A stretch of DNA of 64,000 nt from Nautilus pompilius (GCA_018389105.1 JACATO010000933.1:682001-746000), one strand, 5' to 3'; shown: positions 48,113-61,709, counted from the stretch's first letter. The notes: generated by a model from the letters alone, not told the origin. Numbers and translations are program-made.

Positions 48113-51100
48113 TCACATTAATGAGCATTGATCGGGAGACTGGGGCAGCTTTGGAATACCATTCTCATCAAATTCCAAACCAGGAGCCTGAAAATGCAAA
48201 AGGTTTTTATACAGACATGCTTGTGGTTCAAGCTGAAATAGTTTTAATAGTTTTTTATTTTCACAGCTTTTGATTTATCATTGTTTCTAAGAGTAAGTTA
48301 TAATGCATTAAGTTGTTTTTAACATGCTTCTGTGGTTTTTATCTTAAAAAGTTCTGTTTTCAATTGATGTCCATTGCAATGAAAATTGTACCAAGGCAAA
48401 AGATCTTAATGTAGACAGAAGCAAAATTTTTACGAGTGAGAGACATATTTGCAGGGAGAAACATAACATACCCAATATATAAATAAGTAATGGCTCATTA
48501 AAGAAAAGTATTTCATAATAGTAATAATAATAGCTAAAATTTTTTTTACCATTTCACCAACAATATCTTTAGGTGGCTGGCCAAGTTCCTGCATCTGAAA
48601 ATTGGGAGAAGTTGAATTAGAAATGTAGTGGATAATGATTATTAATTATGTTCTCCTGTCAAAGACCAATATTAGGTAACCAGGGCAACATTCCTTCCCA
48701 AATAAGCATAATAATCATTTTCTTTCAAAGCAGTAAATTAATTTTTAAGTAAATAACATTTTACTTTTGAGATTATAACTATTCCACAAAATTTTTTTGA
48801 TTTATCTAAATTTAATTATACCCTGATATTAAATATTCACTTGAAAAAAAAAAAGCGTTCTTAGCAGATAATGTTAAAAAGAATCTGTCTCATAATGCAA
48901 CTATTTAAATTATGGTTTATGCATCTCCACCACCACTTGCCACATGACAACATGGAAACAGTTCAGCTGAAATTAAGCTAGTCGAAGGGCGATAACTCTA
49001 TTCACATTATTTATATAGGATTTCATTCAGCAAAACATCAGGTTTTTAAAAAAGTGAAGGGTTTCAGATGTAAAAGAAGATTCTGAGCTACATTACAAAC
49101 ATATAAACTTCTCTTGTCTACCAAGTCATGGGTAATAACTTTCCCCTGGAGACATGTATCGGTCTTCTTCCTTGTAATAGCTAAAAAGAACATTTAATTT
49201 AAAAAAAAAAAAAAAGTGTTATCTAGCACAAGATCCTTATATTCAAAACAAAGCAGGTGTCATGCATTTCTGATGAGATGCTATTACTAAAAGTAGAAAA
49301 ATTACCTGAAGCACTAAATTTTTCACTCTTACCTGCTGCATTAACTCTAATATCCTGCTGAATCTTTCCCTTTTTGTCTCATCTCCTTCTGTGGGAGATT
49401 CCTGCTCAAACTCCAGGCAGATCCTCTTCATAAACTCGTATTGCTGAGTATAATTCTCACAGTCTGACTTGTTTATTTTTTCTTTGTTTTCTTTTAGCCA
49501 TTTTGGATACTTAAGAGCAAAAGAAAAACAAAATATAATAGCCAGAGAATTATCTTAAAACAGTCACATCACAAACTATATGGAACATTTCCATAAAAAC
49601 ATTTTTTTGTGTGGATAGTTAACTTTTAAAAAAGTGAACTTTTTCTTCTGATACAAAGAACCAACTGAGGGAAGGAGTCTGTTTGTGAGAAATTTATGGT
49701 CCTGGTTGAGGCACAAATTGAATATCATGTTCAGAAAATGCAATGGATGGATGAGCAAGAAACCACATCACTGGCTTACCACCAAATAGCACCTGGGTCA
49801 ATTAGGGACCAAAATGTTGCTGCCATCATAGAAACCAAACTTCCCATTCTATCAAATCACCCAAAACTAAATTAGAAAGATATGGATGAACAAGATATTT
49901 GACCAGCAGTTTAAAATATTACAACTGAAGTGTGTTTATATACAAAATTTTGTACTTGTGCCAGGTGACATGGACAGGTGGCAAGTGTGATTTCACTATG
50001 GCTTGGAGTCTGATAGTGTGCACACATGCTTATTGTGTTCAGATGGTCCAGTAACAGCAACCCTAAGTCCCAGTACAAAAGGGCCTTAACAGAGTAAACA
50101 GACTCCTCACAGGCAAAAAATGAGATACGAAGCTTTAAAAACCTCAACAACAAATACAGTGTAAGCTACTTGAAAAATAGGGTTAGCAGTTAAAATCTAT
50201 TTCTTAAATTTATGAGCATGCAGCATTTACCTAAAACTAAAACTGACTGTTGGTCGGCTCAGAGAACAACAATTAAATTTTCACACAAATATATTTCAAA
50301 TGATACTAAAAGAATAAACTGTAAAAATGCATTATTATTATTATTGCTGTAATATATATATATTCACAATTCAATTCTAGTGACCATCTAGATTAAAAAT
50401 CTTTGCCTACTAGAATTATTTTGGCTGCAAATTTTCCATGGTCATTTTTCTGTTTGTTTTTTTTTTTTACATTATCCCTAAACTCATGATATTTGCATTC
50501 CTTTCATTTCCATCAAACTTGTTTGCAGTTTTAACTCCCAAGTATTGCTAACAATAAGTTTCTTTGAAGGTTTTCCTAGTCAAATTTACATTTCATTTTT
50601 AGTTCTACAATAGTCAAAGCAGATACAAGGGGATGTCTAATTTTTTAATGTACAATGCTCTCTATAAAACAGCTTGTGTCCAGTAAAGTCAGCTAGAATA
50701 TTAACTTCCAGATCCTTTTTCAAAGAATAAACATATTCTTAGTCACAATGATGAAATTAAGAATAAAATTTGTAATAATTTTGTAATTGTAAAATCCACA
50801 TATTTACTAGCTTCCCAAAAATTAAACTAGGTATAAATAATTACACAGCTATTTTGAAATTTTTTTGAAAAATATATTTAGACCACAAAATTGAGACAGA
50901 CAGATTATTTTCCATGTGTCACTCGTACTGTGTACAAACTGTGAATACATTTTGGTAAAGATGAGATTGCTGAAATGAAAATAGACATTGACCAGAGTAT
51001 CAGTAGCCGATCTCACTTTTTGAGAAATTTCTTTCAAAGAGGGATAAAGAACTTCTTTAGATAGTAGTGTCTTCATCATCCCTTGCATCACAGGAAAAAT

Positions 51101-54100
51101 GTCAGCTTCATTACCTCCAGCATTGTTGTGGAGCCCCATCTGCTGAAAAGCTTGATTTAAATCTTCTTCCTGAAAATATTTTTGCATTGTGAACCAGAGT
51201 TTGGCAATGTAAATATAAAGGAAGCCTATGACCTTTCATCACAAACCAGCAGCAGCAGACTTCTAAACCATTACATCAAACATTTCATTTGATTCTTATG
51301 AAATATATTGAAGCTCTATGGAATATACAACAATAAGAGTCAGTATTTTAATCCAATAAAACTCAAGAACACTGCTAAAACTACATTTTAAGTCAGCAGA
51401 AAATGAATATTTAACTAAAAACTTTACATCAGGGAAATAAATATATTCAGAGCATATTCTGTCTGCTTACAGTTAACTCTCCACCTACCTGAAGACCTTC
51501 AGCATTTTGTGCCAAGCTGCTCAGTGTGCTAGCCAAAGTACTCGCAAATTCCTCATGGGCTTCTGCAGAATCTGCTAAAATTATAAAAATATTTCACTAA
51601 AGACAAACCTGCTACCACCATACCCAACAAAAAACTGTTAATAATATTTACTGATATAATTTTAAAATATCTTCCATAGAAACAACATTAATATCAACCT
51701 TATTTGGTATGCATAAACAATTTGTATAATCTATGAGTTATTTCCCTGTTAGGTAATAAAATTGTAAAGCACCATTTATCAGCATTAATTGGAACCACAA
51801 CTTATACAGATTAACAAATAAGTACATAATTAGATATTTGAATCCTCCAAAAACTAAGACCTACAAATGTAAAAAAATTTTAATATCTTAATAAAAAAGC
51901 AAACAATGAATCCTACTCTAAGGTAATATGGCTTAAAATATTTTTTATTCATGTTTATATTGTTCATGAACATCTAATTAGCAAGTTTACTTTGAGAGTC
52001 ATCAAAAAATTCTCATTCATATCTGATTTATCTTCTCATTACTAACCCTTTCTGCACAAAAGTTTAGAAAAATGCAGCCTGCATTTTCATTTTCACTTTC
52101 TCCTGTACAACCAGTCAGTTATTTCTGCATTATTTGTTAAGTGATAGCCTAGTTCTGTATTGTCAAAGGTTATTGACTGTTTCATGTTATTGTACTAGTG
52201 TTATTTACTGAAACAATTGTTAACTAAATGCTTCATGTTTCAACACCAAACAGTTCAAAACCTTCAAAGTCATAAATATCAATGACAGTTTCCTCCATGA
52301 CAGCTGCTTTCATATTACCTACAGAATCATCAGTAGTTATCTGAAACTTTATCTTTACTTTAGTTAAATATTTCATTCAATAAATTTAAGTTTAAAATTT
52401 TAAAAAGAACAAGAAATTTTTTAACTTTCAGCAAGTCTGTCCACAAACATTTTTAGATCAGTTTTAAATGTTTTCACTAAATCTGGCTATTTTCCTTTCT
52501 ATTGGACAACTTTTTAACCATTGGGCTACTTAGTAGGCTGAGTGGGTGGAGAAGCTCTTTCTTCTAGCAGGAAGGGGCTGTATTTAATATAAAATATGAA
52601 TTCCACACAAATAAATTATTTCAGCAATTACATTTTCAAAAAATTAATAATATACAATTATTGATGCAATATGGGGCATGAAAACAAAAGTTTAAGTTTT
52701 TGTGCCTGTTTATGCCTCTCTCTCTCTCTAAGAAAGAATAAATACAATTTACAATACCAGTGCAGCTTCCAACAGTTTTAATGAGTTTTCCAAAGTCATG
52801 TGCCATTTCTGATGTGGAGATATGCAGAACTGCTCTCAGATATTCAATCAGTCATCTGTGACCTCAACTTTGAACTGTTTATCAATGAAAAACATTTGCT
52901 CACAAACAGGTAGAACCAAATGACACCAGCATCTTCTTGGCAAAGTTTTGCAGGCTAGGAAATTTTGTTTCATTCAGTGATGAGTAAAACTTATCTAGAC
53001 TCTCAAAGTTAAACTTCTCCTTGAGGTGAAATGATCTGGAAGTTGATCAGTACCAGTTGAAGCTGTTCTAGAGCTTCCTCATAGTTAAAGATAAATGAAA
53101 AAAAGTTCCAGTTTTTTTAGTTTTCTTTAAAGTCAACAAACTGACAGCAAAACTCCTTATGTACTCAACATCTTTCACTACCTGTCAGTCATACTGGAGA
53201 ACACTGGAACAACGATGCAAAGTTGGGAAAATGCAAAAACATGCCATACTTCATCTACACTAAGAACAGGAGTAACTTGACTTGGAATAGTTTCACAATC
53301 GAGTACAGTTTACATGCAAACACTTCCATATCCTATAGTTTCAGGTTCAAGTTATTTAAATGTTCCATATGTCCATGACAAAAGCAAGTTCAGAGAAACA
53401 ATCTGCATCAGTTGTGAAAAACCTTCACCTTTACCAACTATTTCCAAGAACACTGATTTCTTGCTTTCACTCCTACACTCTCTTTAGCACTTTTCTTAGA
53501 CTAAGCCAATGGGCATTGTTATGATACAAAATGTGCACGCTCTGCATCAAAAATTTCAAGCAGGGCAATGAGCTGTCAATGATTTAGCCCCTAGCTCAAA
53601 TAAAATTAACAAGATTAAACACTGTTCACCAAATGGTTCAAACTCCTGGTAGATGTTGCGATAAAGATATACAACTTCTTGATCCAAGCTGAGCTTTTCA
53701 ACTCTCTCCTCTTCAGTTTTCTTCAAAAGTCCAAAGTTTTTATCTTCAGGGAAACCCAACTGTTGTGACATTATCAAAATTGTCCTTCAATAAATTTCTC
53801 CACTCTATCAAACATATCTTGTCCTTTCATATGTTCCATAGACAGCAATTCTATAATGATTTCCAACTGATCATTTATACCTTTTATGAAAACTAGTAGT
53901 TAAGCCGTGTTACTGATGTCTATGCTATCAAAATGTTTCTTATGGCCATAGTTTTCCACTCCTATCTAGATGTTGATCTCAATGGATAAACAAATAAAAA
54001 TACCAATTTCATAGTGACCAACTAAATAACCTTGCCTCTTTTCTGATAGTGTCAAGGTAATCCAGTGTAAAAGGATAGGAGAGAATTATCTACTCCGGGT

Positions 54101-57100
54101 GTCCAGCAGCTATGGAAATGTATTTTGAATCCATTTTGAAAATTATGATCTTGCAATTTCAATAAATTTTCTTATCATTCTCTTGTTTTTTTCCAAAATT
54201 TGATAAATAATGTGGACAACTGGATGAAATTGTCATTATATTTGTAACAGCTCAATTATTTATTACAAGTCTAAATAAAACTTGCTGATAAATGGATAAA
54301 TCTCCCTCTGCTTTTAGTCAGTTCTCTTTACATTATCATTTACGAGAGATTATTCTTACATAACAATTCACATCTTCACATTGCTATGATCAATTTTATC
54401 AAAACACAATAAAGCTATGTAATATTTTACTCTGAGGTAACTTCTGAATCTAAAATCTTTAATGTTATTTTCTGCATGTGTTTTTATACTTTGATTTTTA
54501 TTAGATTTCAGTTAAGCTATCTGGCTAAAAGACAACCAAACAAAAATATTTTATAAAATTCAAGAATACAGCGACTGCAGTACAGATGTTTAGTGTGGTT
54601 TCCTGTTTCCTTTTTACCTGCGTTTTCAGCAGCTCTAGCCAGTTTCTCTATCTGCTGCATCATCACTGGATCCTCAGCCATGAATGACTTCATTGCCTCA
54701 TCGAACTGCTTAGCAACTTCATCAGAAAACTCTTCAGCTAAGAAGTCAGTAAGTTGGTCCTCCACATTAGGCTTATTAAAATCTGGTGAGTAACCAGCAT
54801 TCTGAAATGATGAGTAAAGAAAATCCAAGCAAAAAAATTTTAACCAAACAAAAGGAAAAAATCCACAATGACCTATAGTATTATTTTAAGACACTGTCTA
54901 GTGAAACATTTTTGTTTTTAAATAACAAAACTAGGTGTCTCCCTGCCCTTCATTCATTTTATGTCCCCCATAGGAACCCTACAAAATGAACAGATGATCA
55001 GGACCAGAATACTAACTGGGTGTGAAATAGGAGTAGCAAGACAATGCAAAAAAAATGGCCACCACACAAGGGTCTAACACACGACAACTTAAAGTATCCT
55101 CAAAAAAGACCACATTAGAATTCTTCTGATCCAAAATGAGTGCAAACCTTGAAAAAATAACCCATATAGAACAGGTTGGTAACAAAGACCAAAAGAAACC
55201 ATACATGGCTTGGATCTACTGAGCATTAAACCAGATGCAATCATGACAATCAGGCACTGTGTCCATGAAAAATGAGCTACATGCTACAATAACCCATCCA
55301 TGACAGTAATTTGTGAAAAATGAGCATGCTGTTTGCTAGCACTCAAAATCACAAATGAAAAGAAATAAAGTGATAAAGCTATTCCAGATTAATATACACA
55401 TCATTTATAGTAAATACTTGACTTAAAATCACCATATTATTAGTATATCACAAACAACTTAAATAAAACATATTACTACTGGTGATTTCTGTCTATAACT
55501 TATTCGATCCTTCTATAAAAATCTTCATTAAAAATCAGAGCAGAAATAATTTTGTTTACTACAATCTGCAGAAATATTTGATCAACAGAAACAATTATGC
55601 ACTAATTTCTATAATAATTTTTCTACCTAAAGATTTTGAGTAAAAGTTATTCCCATCATTTTAGGATATTTTTCTACAATATATTTATTATGGGTATGTA
55701 CTTTGATCTGGTTTGAGCTTAAGGTAGGAATTTACCAGTTTCACTAAAAATTAAACTTTCACTTTAAACAAAAAAATAAAAACAAGACAAAAGGAGATCT
55801 TTACTATTAACTTCTGACCATTTGTGTAAATGCTGTTTTCACATTACAAAATTTCATTCCAACAAATTTAAGTGAGGTAAAAAGCAAATTTTTCTAGAAT
55901 ATTACATGAATAAATAAATAGATTGAATAGTTATAAAATACAATCTTTTTCTTAGTACCAGTTGTGCAAAATGTAAAAAATTTTAAAGCCAATATCACTT
56001 ATTCTAGGTAAACAAATAAATGTTCTGCTGCTGTTATTATTAGTATTAAACTCAAAACTTCATACAAAAGACTCAAAAGATTCCAATTTCTATATTACAT
56101 AATAATGTTATGGAAACTAACAAAAATAAAGTAAGTGTACCTTGAAAGCAGTACCATTCCCTGCTGGTCCGGCTGTGGCACCTTCAGAAGATCGTCCATC
56201 TACAGGCTTTCCTCCAACTGCACCAGTGCAGTCACATCCTTGGTTCTCAAAATCTTGCAAAGCACCTAAGTACAAATGCATATTAAAAATGATAAAAAAT
56301 AGTGAATGTTGGAGTGAGCAAATACAACATGCAAAATACAAACCTAACTAGGCCATAAATAGTGTTTCAGATTCAGTCTTAATAGTAATAAAATGTTTTG
56401 ATTACCAAACCAGTTAGTCTGAATTATCTTTCAAAACAAGATTCAATTTTTCATTTTTATTTTTAAAAAAATGGCACCTAGAGATTTTAATTTGTTAAAA
56501 AATAATAATGAACTAATATTATGGCTCTTTAAAAAAACATATCCCACATTCATCCTCTCACTCATTATGTAAGGTTTCATTGTCAGGAATGCATAGAGGA
56601 TTTTAAATTTTAAAACAAAGACAAAAGATGTCTTCCAAAAAAACGCTTTTGCTGAAGTCTTAAAAAATACATCCCTTTCTTGCTTAAAGTTTTCACTAAA
56701 ACAACTCTTTCTAGTGCTTTGAAAATAGGTATTTCATTAAAAATCATTGAGAGAGAGAGTGTGTGTGTGTGTGTGTGTAGGAGACAAAGATATTAGAAGA
56801 AAAAAATTCTTCAGCTTATTCAACCTACAATTTATAGTCTTCACAATGCTAGCAGTAGTATGTACAAATCTGGAAATTTAATAGATATATATATATATAA
56901 GGTGGACAAAAGAAAGTGGCCCCTTGAAAAATTATGGTTTTCGGTTACAACTTGTACCAGAATATACTAAAATTTATAAAACTATGCATTTTTTAAATGC
57001 TCTCAATGAAATCTACACAGATATTGTACCAGATTTTTATTTGTAGTAGTTTTCACAAATATGTTTACATATATATAAATATGCGTTTACAATTATGGAC

Positions 57101-59370
57101 TAGTTTGCAACAAAATCAGCAAACTACTGCAGTCAACATAGAAGTGGACTCTATTAACATAAGTAAAAAAATACTTATAGTGTTCCAAGTAATGGTTTGA
57201 GAGTCACAGTGCTATGGTTAATGGAATGGTATGCAACACTAGATTGTAGGACGTGGCTCAAAATGAATGCAAAATACTGACATTGACAGAAAATGAGATC
57301 AAAGGGGATCTACAGTAAATCATAAGCTTCCTACATCTGTTTAAATACTATGCTCTATGTATACTGTCAACTTATGTTCAAACATTCAAAATAAAGCAGA
57401 TCATAAGGGCACATGCTGTTTTGTGACTACTATCATTATAATTTGAAGTTACTTTTAATTATAAAAATACAAGTATTTGTTCTTACCTCAAATGATGATC
57501 CAGATTCTTTAAAATTCTATTTATATTAGTTTCTAAATCACCATCCATATATTTGTATTTTCTGATATACTGAACCAATTTAAACACACAACCTGAAAAA
57601 TGTTGACAACTATATAATCCATTAAAATTGTTCAATGAAACTTACACATAAGTGCTGTATTCTACAACTTTCCTGAGGGGAAATTCAATTAATCCATGAA
57701 AACAAGATACCAGCATTGATTCTGTGATTTTTCACAATTTACATGTGTCACTTGAGCCATCTGTGAAAACAGGTTGAAATTTTACAGAACTTTACTTAAG
57801 AATATGCCTATTACATTCCCATTTGAGTAGTGTTTTCCAACATTTTGAGTAATAATACCTAGATAAAACAATCTTGAGAGGAATTGCTATAGGAATACTT
57901 CAGCAGGTCAGATGACAAGACAAGATGCAAGACAACTAAACTGTCACCATATCACCATTGTTCAGCTGTAAAGCAGGCATATTCGGACAGGTACGACTCA
58001 CAAACATGAACATGCCAAACCACCATGGGTGACAAATGCTATGCAGAACCACTACATTTGCACAAGATACCTAGGGAGTAGGTTCCTATCTGCAACAGTT
58101 ACAGTGGCAGAAAGTGAAGATAAACACAGCTCAGTGCCCTCAGATATTATGCATAACCACTCATATGAAATAACTGCCTGAAAAATGTCCATGTGTCAAA
58201 CCTATTCTTTCACTAAAACATACCAACTTGTAGCTTCAGTGAGTGCTAGCATATGCAACTTTCTCAATTTAAGTGGAAGAATGTTCTGTTTACAGATAGG
58301 GGTTGATTCAGCGTATCCAATGGGAAAGTAAGGGTGTCGGGCCCAGAGAGTAAATGACAAACAGACTGCAGTGTAAATGAGATGAGCCGTTGAGGTGGTG
58401 GAAGTATGATGCGCAGAGATATGCTGGGACAGTCACATTCTACATGATTTTCATGGTCCAGTCAATGCGGTTATCTACAGGAATGGACTCTTAAATCAAG
58501 TTGTGCCATCTTTTCACGTGAATCCCCTGAACCTTTCGCAACAAAATAATGGTCAAGATCAAACCGCGAAGATCTTCATGCAGCACTGTCTTCGAATATG
58601 GCACCGACAGAACAGGCGCGGAATATGTTCGAGCACCGAGTTAATTGTCATGTACGGTCTGTCCACAGCTTGAGGACTAGCAGTGGTACGCAGGGTTAGG
58701 GTAACCCTTACAGACTCAATGACACAGCGCTGTGCGGAAGGCACACCGGTACTTGATGCTCGTCAAGGCAGTCGCTGGATGGGGGAAACTTTTGTTTCTT
58801 AACGTGTTATAATTTTCAAAAGTCTCCTATCAATAAGATTTTGTTTTAATGATTTTTTTTTTAAAAGAACTTTTATTTACGTGCAAAAAAAAACGGACAA
58901 CTTTTAATTTTATATAAAATTCAAAGGGCTCAGATCAGTTACTCAAAAATTTTACACGACTCCAGAATTGGTGGTGCGTTTTCAGATCGGTTCGGTATAA
59001 AATCTATACTGGGAGGGGTTGGGGGGGGTGGATTTAAATGATACAACCAACTAGCTGCCGTAACTCAATACGTCTCTGCTCCACACCAGTCTTCAAACTC
59101 AATGGATTAAAATTAAATTTTGAAATTAAAATCAAAAAACCTGGATGTGGACAGGTAACCAAATGACTAATCGGGGGAAACACGATGCACACTGCTATTC
59201 TACAGCTACTCACTATCGAGTAATTCGTTAAGTTCATCATCAATTTCATTTTCTGCTTCCGACCTCGCAGGTTCCGACGCCTCGTCTGACACCTCGTCTT
59301 TATTTTCCCCGTTAACATTGAAGTAAATGCAGCCGTCAACACCATGCGTATCACCTGGATCGGCAGACAT
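48113..59370 (-). CDS. PEX19: Peroxisomal biogenesis factor 19 (peroxin-19)
   Basis: PEX19 is the farnesylated cytosolic chaperone and import receptor that delivers peroxisomal membrane proteins to PEX3. Eight minus-strand coding exons with GT/AG borders and matching phases: 59,214-59,370; 56,141-56,265; 54,618-54,801; 51,489-51,574; 51,017-51,169; 49,333-49,509; 48,550-48,594; 48,113-48,187. They total 1,002 nt, or 333 aa (human 299). The acidic, disordered N-terminus carries the PEX3-binding helix DELNELLDSALQDF (residues about 45-58; human ELEELLESALDDF). The cargo-binding C-terminal domain shows LLSKEVLYPSLKEIS, YPKWLKENKEKIN and LELMQQMQELGQPPKDI. The protein ends CSLM, a CaaX box for farnesylation. 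The ATG at 59,370 is the first in exon 1 after a plausible acceptor (GATACTCAG), so a non-coding exon may precede it. Introns hold hAT and Tc1 remnants. No lesions seen. Confidence 0.97.
49510..51016. other. PEX19 intron 5
   Basis: No repeat family recognised. Frames at 49,576-49,758 and 49,911-50,153 (minus) have no motif. Confidence 0.45.
52760..53830 (-). mobile_element. hAT (ZBED5-like) remnant in PEX19 intron 3
   Basis: On the minus strand HILYHNNAHWLSLRKVLKRV (near 53,530-53,470) matches the hAT phrase HxxVRWLSRGKVLxRV. Near 52,930-52,880, LPVCEQMFFIDKQF resembles the C-terminal CEQTFS motif that precedes the dimerisation helix. The 73-codon frame 53,556-53,777 lies upstream in the element (PEDKNFGLLKKTEEE). 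It lies in the sense direction relative to PEX19, has many stops, and no termini were identified. Confidence 0.55.
54802..56140. other. PEX19 intron 2
   Basis: AT-rich, with no element or exon recognised. A 64-codon minus frame at 55,012-55,206 has no known motif. Confidence 0.4.
56750..56778. repeat. (GA)n/(GT)n microsatellite in PEX19 intron 1
   Basis: Short GA repeats followed by about nine GT units. Confidence 0.85.
57880..58800 (+). mobile_element. Tc1-like transposase remnant in PEX19 intron 1
   Basis: The plus strand shows a Tc1 protein in order. A DNA-binding/linker region near 57,975-58,100 resembles RPRSGRPRVTxxxQDRYI. FKWKNVLFTDRGWFSVSNGK lies near 58,265-58,320, where the family has W..VLFTDESRFxVSN. 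A GGGS stretch (near 58,395) and FHGPVNAVIYRNGLLNQVV (near 58,450-58,505) correspond to GGGSVMVWGG and GNLNAxRYRDEIL. The final catalytic region is unclear. Antisense to PEX19; frames are broken. Confidence 0.75.
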
Positions 59371-59544
59371 GTTGATTAAAGTTAAGGCCCCATACAGCAT
59401 CGACTGAGTATCCAAACACACACACACACACACAAACAAACAAACGAATAAACGAGCGTTTAAAGAAAGAACAATAGTACATAATATAAAATACAGACAT
59501 CGTTTACTATTTATCAAAAATAACTGAATGTGAGAAACAGCTAA

Positions 59545-59546
59545 AA

Positions 59547-59577
<31 letters not shown>
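59545..59577. repeat. poly(A)/(TA)n tract
   Basis: About 21 A followed by TA repeats. Confidence 0.9.
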
Positions 59578-59578
<1 letters not shown>

Positions 59579-59679
59579 GAGCTACCTGTGATATGAATAA
59601 CTGCTATACTTTAATTCCGGAAGAAAAAAAAACAACAACAACAACAACTAGTCATTAAAATAAAGAGGATTTAACGTCT

Positions 59680-59981
59680 ACGATAATACACAGAGCTTTT
59701 TATTATTTTAATTTATTTAAATTTCCTGAATAACCGGAAATTAGTAGCTTAACGACAAGCGTAAAAGTGCACCGGTTTGTTTTAAAAGCGGTGCATGATG
59801 GCGTAGAGATTACGTCACATCATGTAACTGGAGACGGCTTCACTTACCGAGCTACCAGCCAGAAAATCGCCTCTTGGCCTTTTTTAAAATCTAATTGCGC
59901 TGATTATTGAAATTGAAATCGTTCTAAACATTTTTTTTTAAATATTTTATTTTTTGAAAATCCAAAAAATTGCATTTTGTA

Positions 59982-60042
<61 letters not shown>

Positions 60043-60340
60043 GACAAGAAAGAAAATATCGCAAAATTACCAGCATGTGCGTGTTCCACTGATAGTACAA
60101 GAAGAAGCAAAATCGCCCTTTCCGTAGTAGTTTAGAATTTATTCTACGTTAGTGAATGAACTGTTAATGCAGCTCTACGGAGAAAGCAATCGTGTAAGAA
60201 TCCCAAAAGCATCCTACTATAACCGTGTTCACGTGAACATCGACTGAATAGAATTAGCCAAATTGTAGGCTGCGGATCCGTTCCGTGTATTAATAACTCT
60301 CTTAGGTTAGATGCCTTCACCGAATTCCATCAACGCCAGT
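59680..60340 (-). promoter_or_regulatory. PEX19 promoter region and possible non-coding exon
   Basis: A CpG-enriched block upstream of PEX19. On the minus strand GTAGCTCG|GTAAGTG (exon end at 59,848) is a strong donor with no coding frame, suggesting a non-coding first exon spliced to the acceptor just before 59,370. A CRE-like TGACGTAA lies near 59,808-59,815. The TSS cannot be placed from sequence alone. Confidence 0.4.
59983..60041. repeat. (ATA)n microsatellite
   Basis: About twenty tandem AAT/ATA units, uninterrupted. Confidence 0.95.
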
Positions 60341-60589
60341 GGCGAATCCGGGTTCGCGGGGATAGGTTATTGGGTCCAGACGAACACACACACACACACA
60401 CCCCAACTCTTCCCCACAACCAGCCGAACTCAAATTTGACATCCCCTTAAAAATAAATTTAAAAAAAAAAAACAACTAGATTTAGGGTAGATAAAACGTT
60501 AAGTGTGTCTGGATAATCTTGAGTATGATGCCTTTAAAAAAATAATTAGAAACAAACATCTACCCACTGAAATTCTAGATCCGCCTCTA
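60337..60589. mobile_element. Candidate hAT-like MITE
   Basis: The left end CAGTGGCGAATCCGGG and the right end ATCTAGATCCGCCTCTA form an imperfect inverted pair (CAGTGGCGAATCC against TAGAGGCGGATCT). The interior of about 250 bp holds a CA repeat and an A-rich tract with no coding sequence. The octamers on either side do not match, so a target duplication is not supported. Confidence 0.45.
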
Positions 60590-61620
60590 GACGGTAATGA
60601 CTTTTACCCGTAACAAAGTTTATAAATATTCCGTCTTATTGGTTGCTATTTTTCTAGCTAGAACAGATTCTATAAATTATTAGCATATTGGTGCAAGAAA
60701 ATATATATACATCGAGCACCTGGTTTGTTTAGATGCTGAGTTAAGCCTCTAGACGCAGATTTTGCATCGGTATTTTGGGTTAAAGAAGTGCAGTAGTTTT
60801 GATAACTGAGTAATACTCTGTTCCTCATACAGGAAAATAAATACAGAGATTTTTTTTTTTCATTTAGAACAACAATTTTGAACACCGTTAATTTAAGGCT
60901 GGACACTTGCTATAGCAGCACTGAGATGTGGGTGATCGACCTGTGTTACCGTGTGAGAGAAAAGTCTGTAACTATGCAGCGAACTCTGCGCTGTTAAATA
61001 TATTCTATTGCTGATGTGTTTGATAGCCCCAACTTGATACAGAACTGCGAATTAATTTGTGCCATTATTCAGTATTTTGTTTTTTTTTGTTGTTGTTGTT
61101 GTTGTTGCTGAGTTGCAAAGTATTTTTATTAAGTACTAAGACAGTTCTAACTGTAATGTGGCTACAGCGGCCCCGCATTTGGCTGTGGCCTCAGGTGTTT
61201 ATAAGTGAGTCTGCCTGTGTACTGTCAAGCCGGCCATCCACCTTCCGTTTGGGGGATAGACAGGAATGGTTGGATTTTGTCCAAGTTCTTGCCCCAGTTT
61301 TCTCTTGGTATGTTCCCTGTCAGCTGGGCAAAGAAATAGACCCGACCTGTAAATGTTGGAAATACATACACGGCGTTTTCCTTCTGGTCTACTTTCGTTT
61401 TCGTCTGTTCTGAAATGATACGAAGAATAAAGAAGCGGCCGGTTCTCGGTCGAGAGAAAAGATTCCTCAGTCATGGATGGCACTGGAGTTCTGAACTGCG
61501 TAGTAATATCTCCTAAAGCTGGATTCACTTAAAGTGAATTTCTCATCATCTAATGCCCTGTGACTACTCTGCGCTGGACCGAATGGATTAGGAAGCCAAA
61601 AATTAAAAATCTTTAATCTT
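60590..61620. other. Upstream flank of PEX19, no gene assigned
   Basis: Moderately CpG-rich from about 60,900. Plus frame 61,057-61,413 and minus frame 61,199-61,528 overlap but show no family motif. A TTG repeat lies at 61,088-61,108. The two frames shadow each other, so I call neither. Confidence 0.35.
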
Positions 61621-61628
61621 CTTAGGTA

Positions 61629-61709
61629 CCCCGTGGGAGATGGATTACTTTTATTTACCAGGCGTTTTTTACCTGGTATCCATAATATTTAATTCCTACA
61701 CCCACGGGG
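61629..61709. repeat. Nested inverted repeats (potential hairpin)
   Basis: Three nested inverted pairs share one centre: CCCCGTGGG (61,629-61,637) with CCCACGGGG (61,701-61,709); ATGGA (61,640-61,644) with TCCAT (61,679-61,683); TACCAGG (61,656-61,662) with CCTGGTA (61,672-61,678), around a nine-base loop. An asymmetric bulge separates the inner stems. Function unknown; it may be the core of a MITE or a structured RNA. Confidence 0.6.

Noticed and set aside
61057-61528. Overlapping 118- and 109-codon frames on opposite strands
   Set aside because: They shadow each other, match no family, and have no start or splice context to choose between them.
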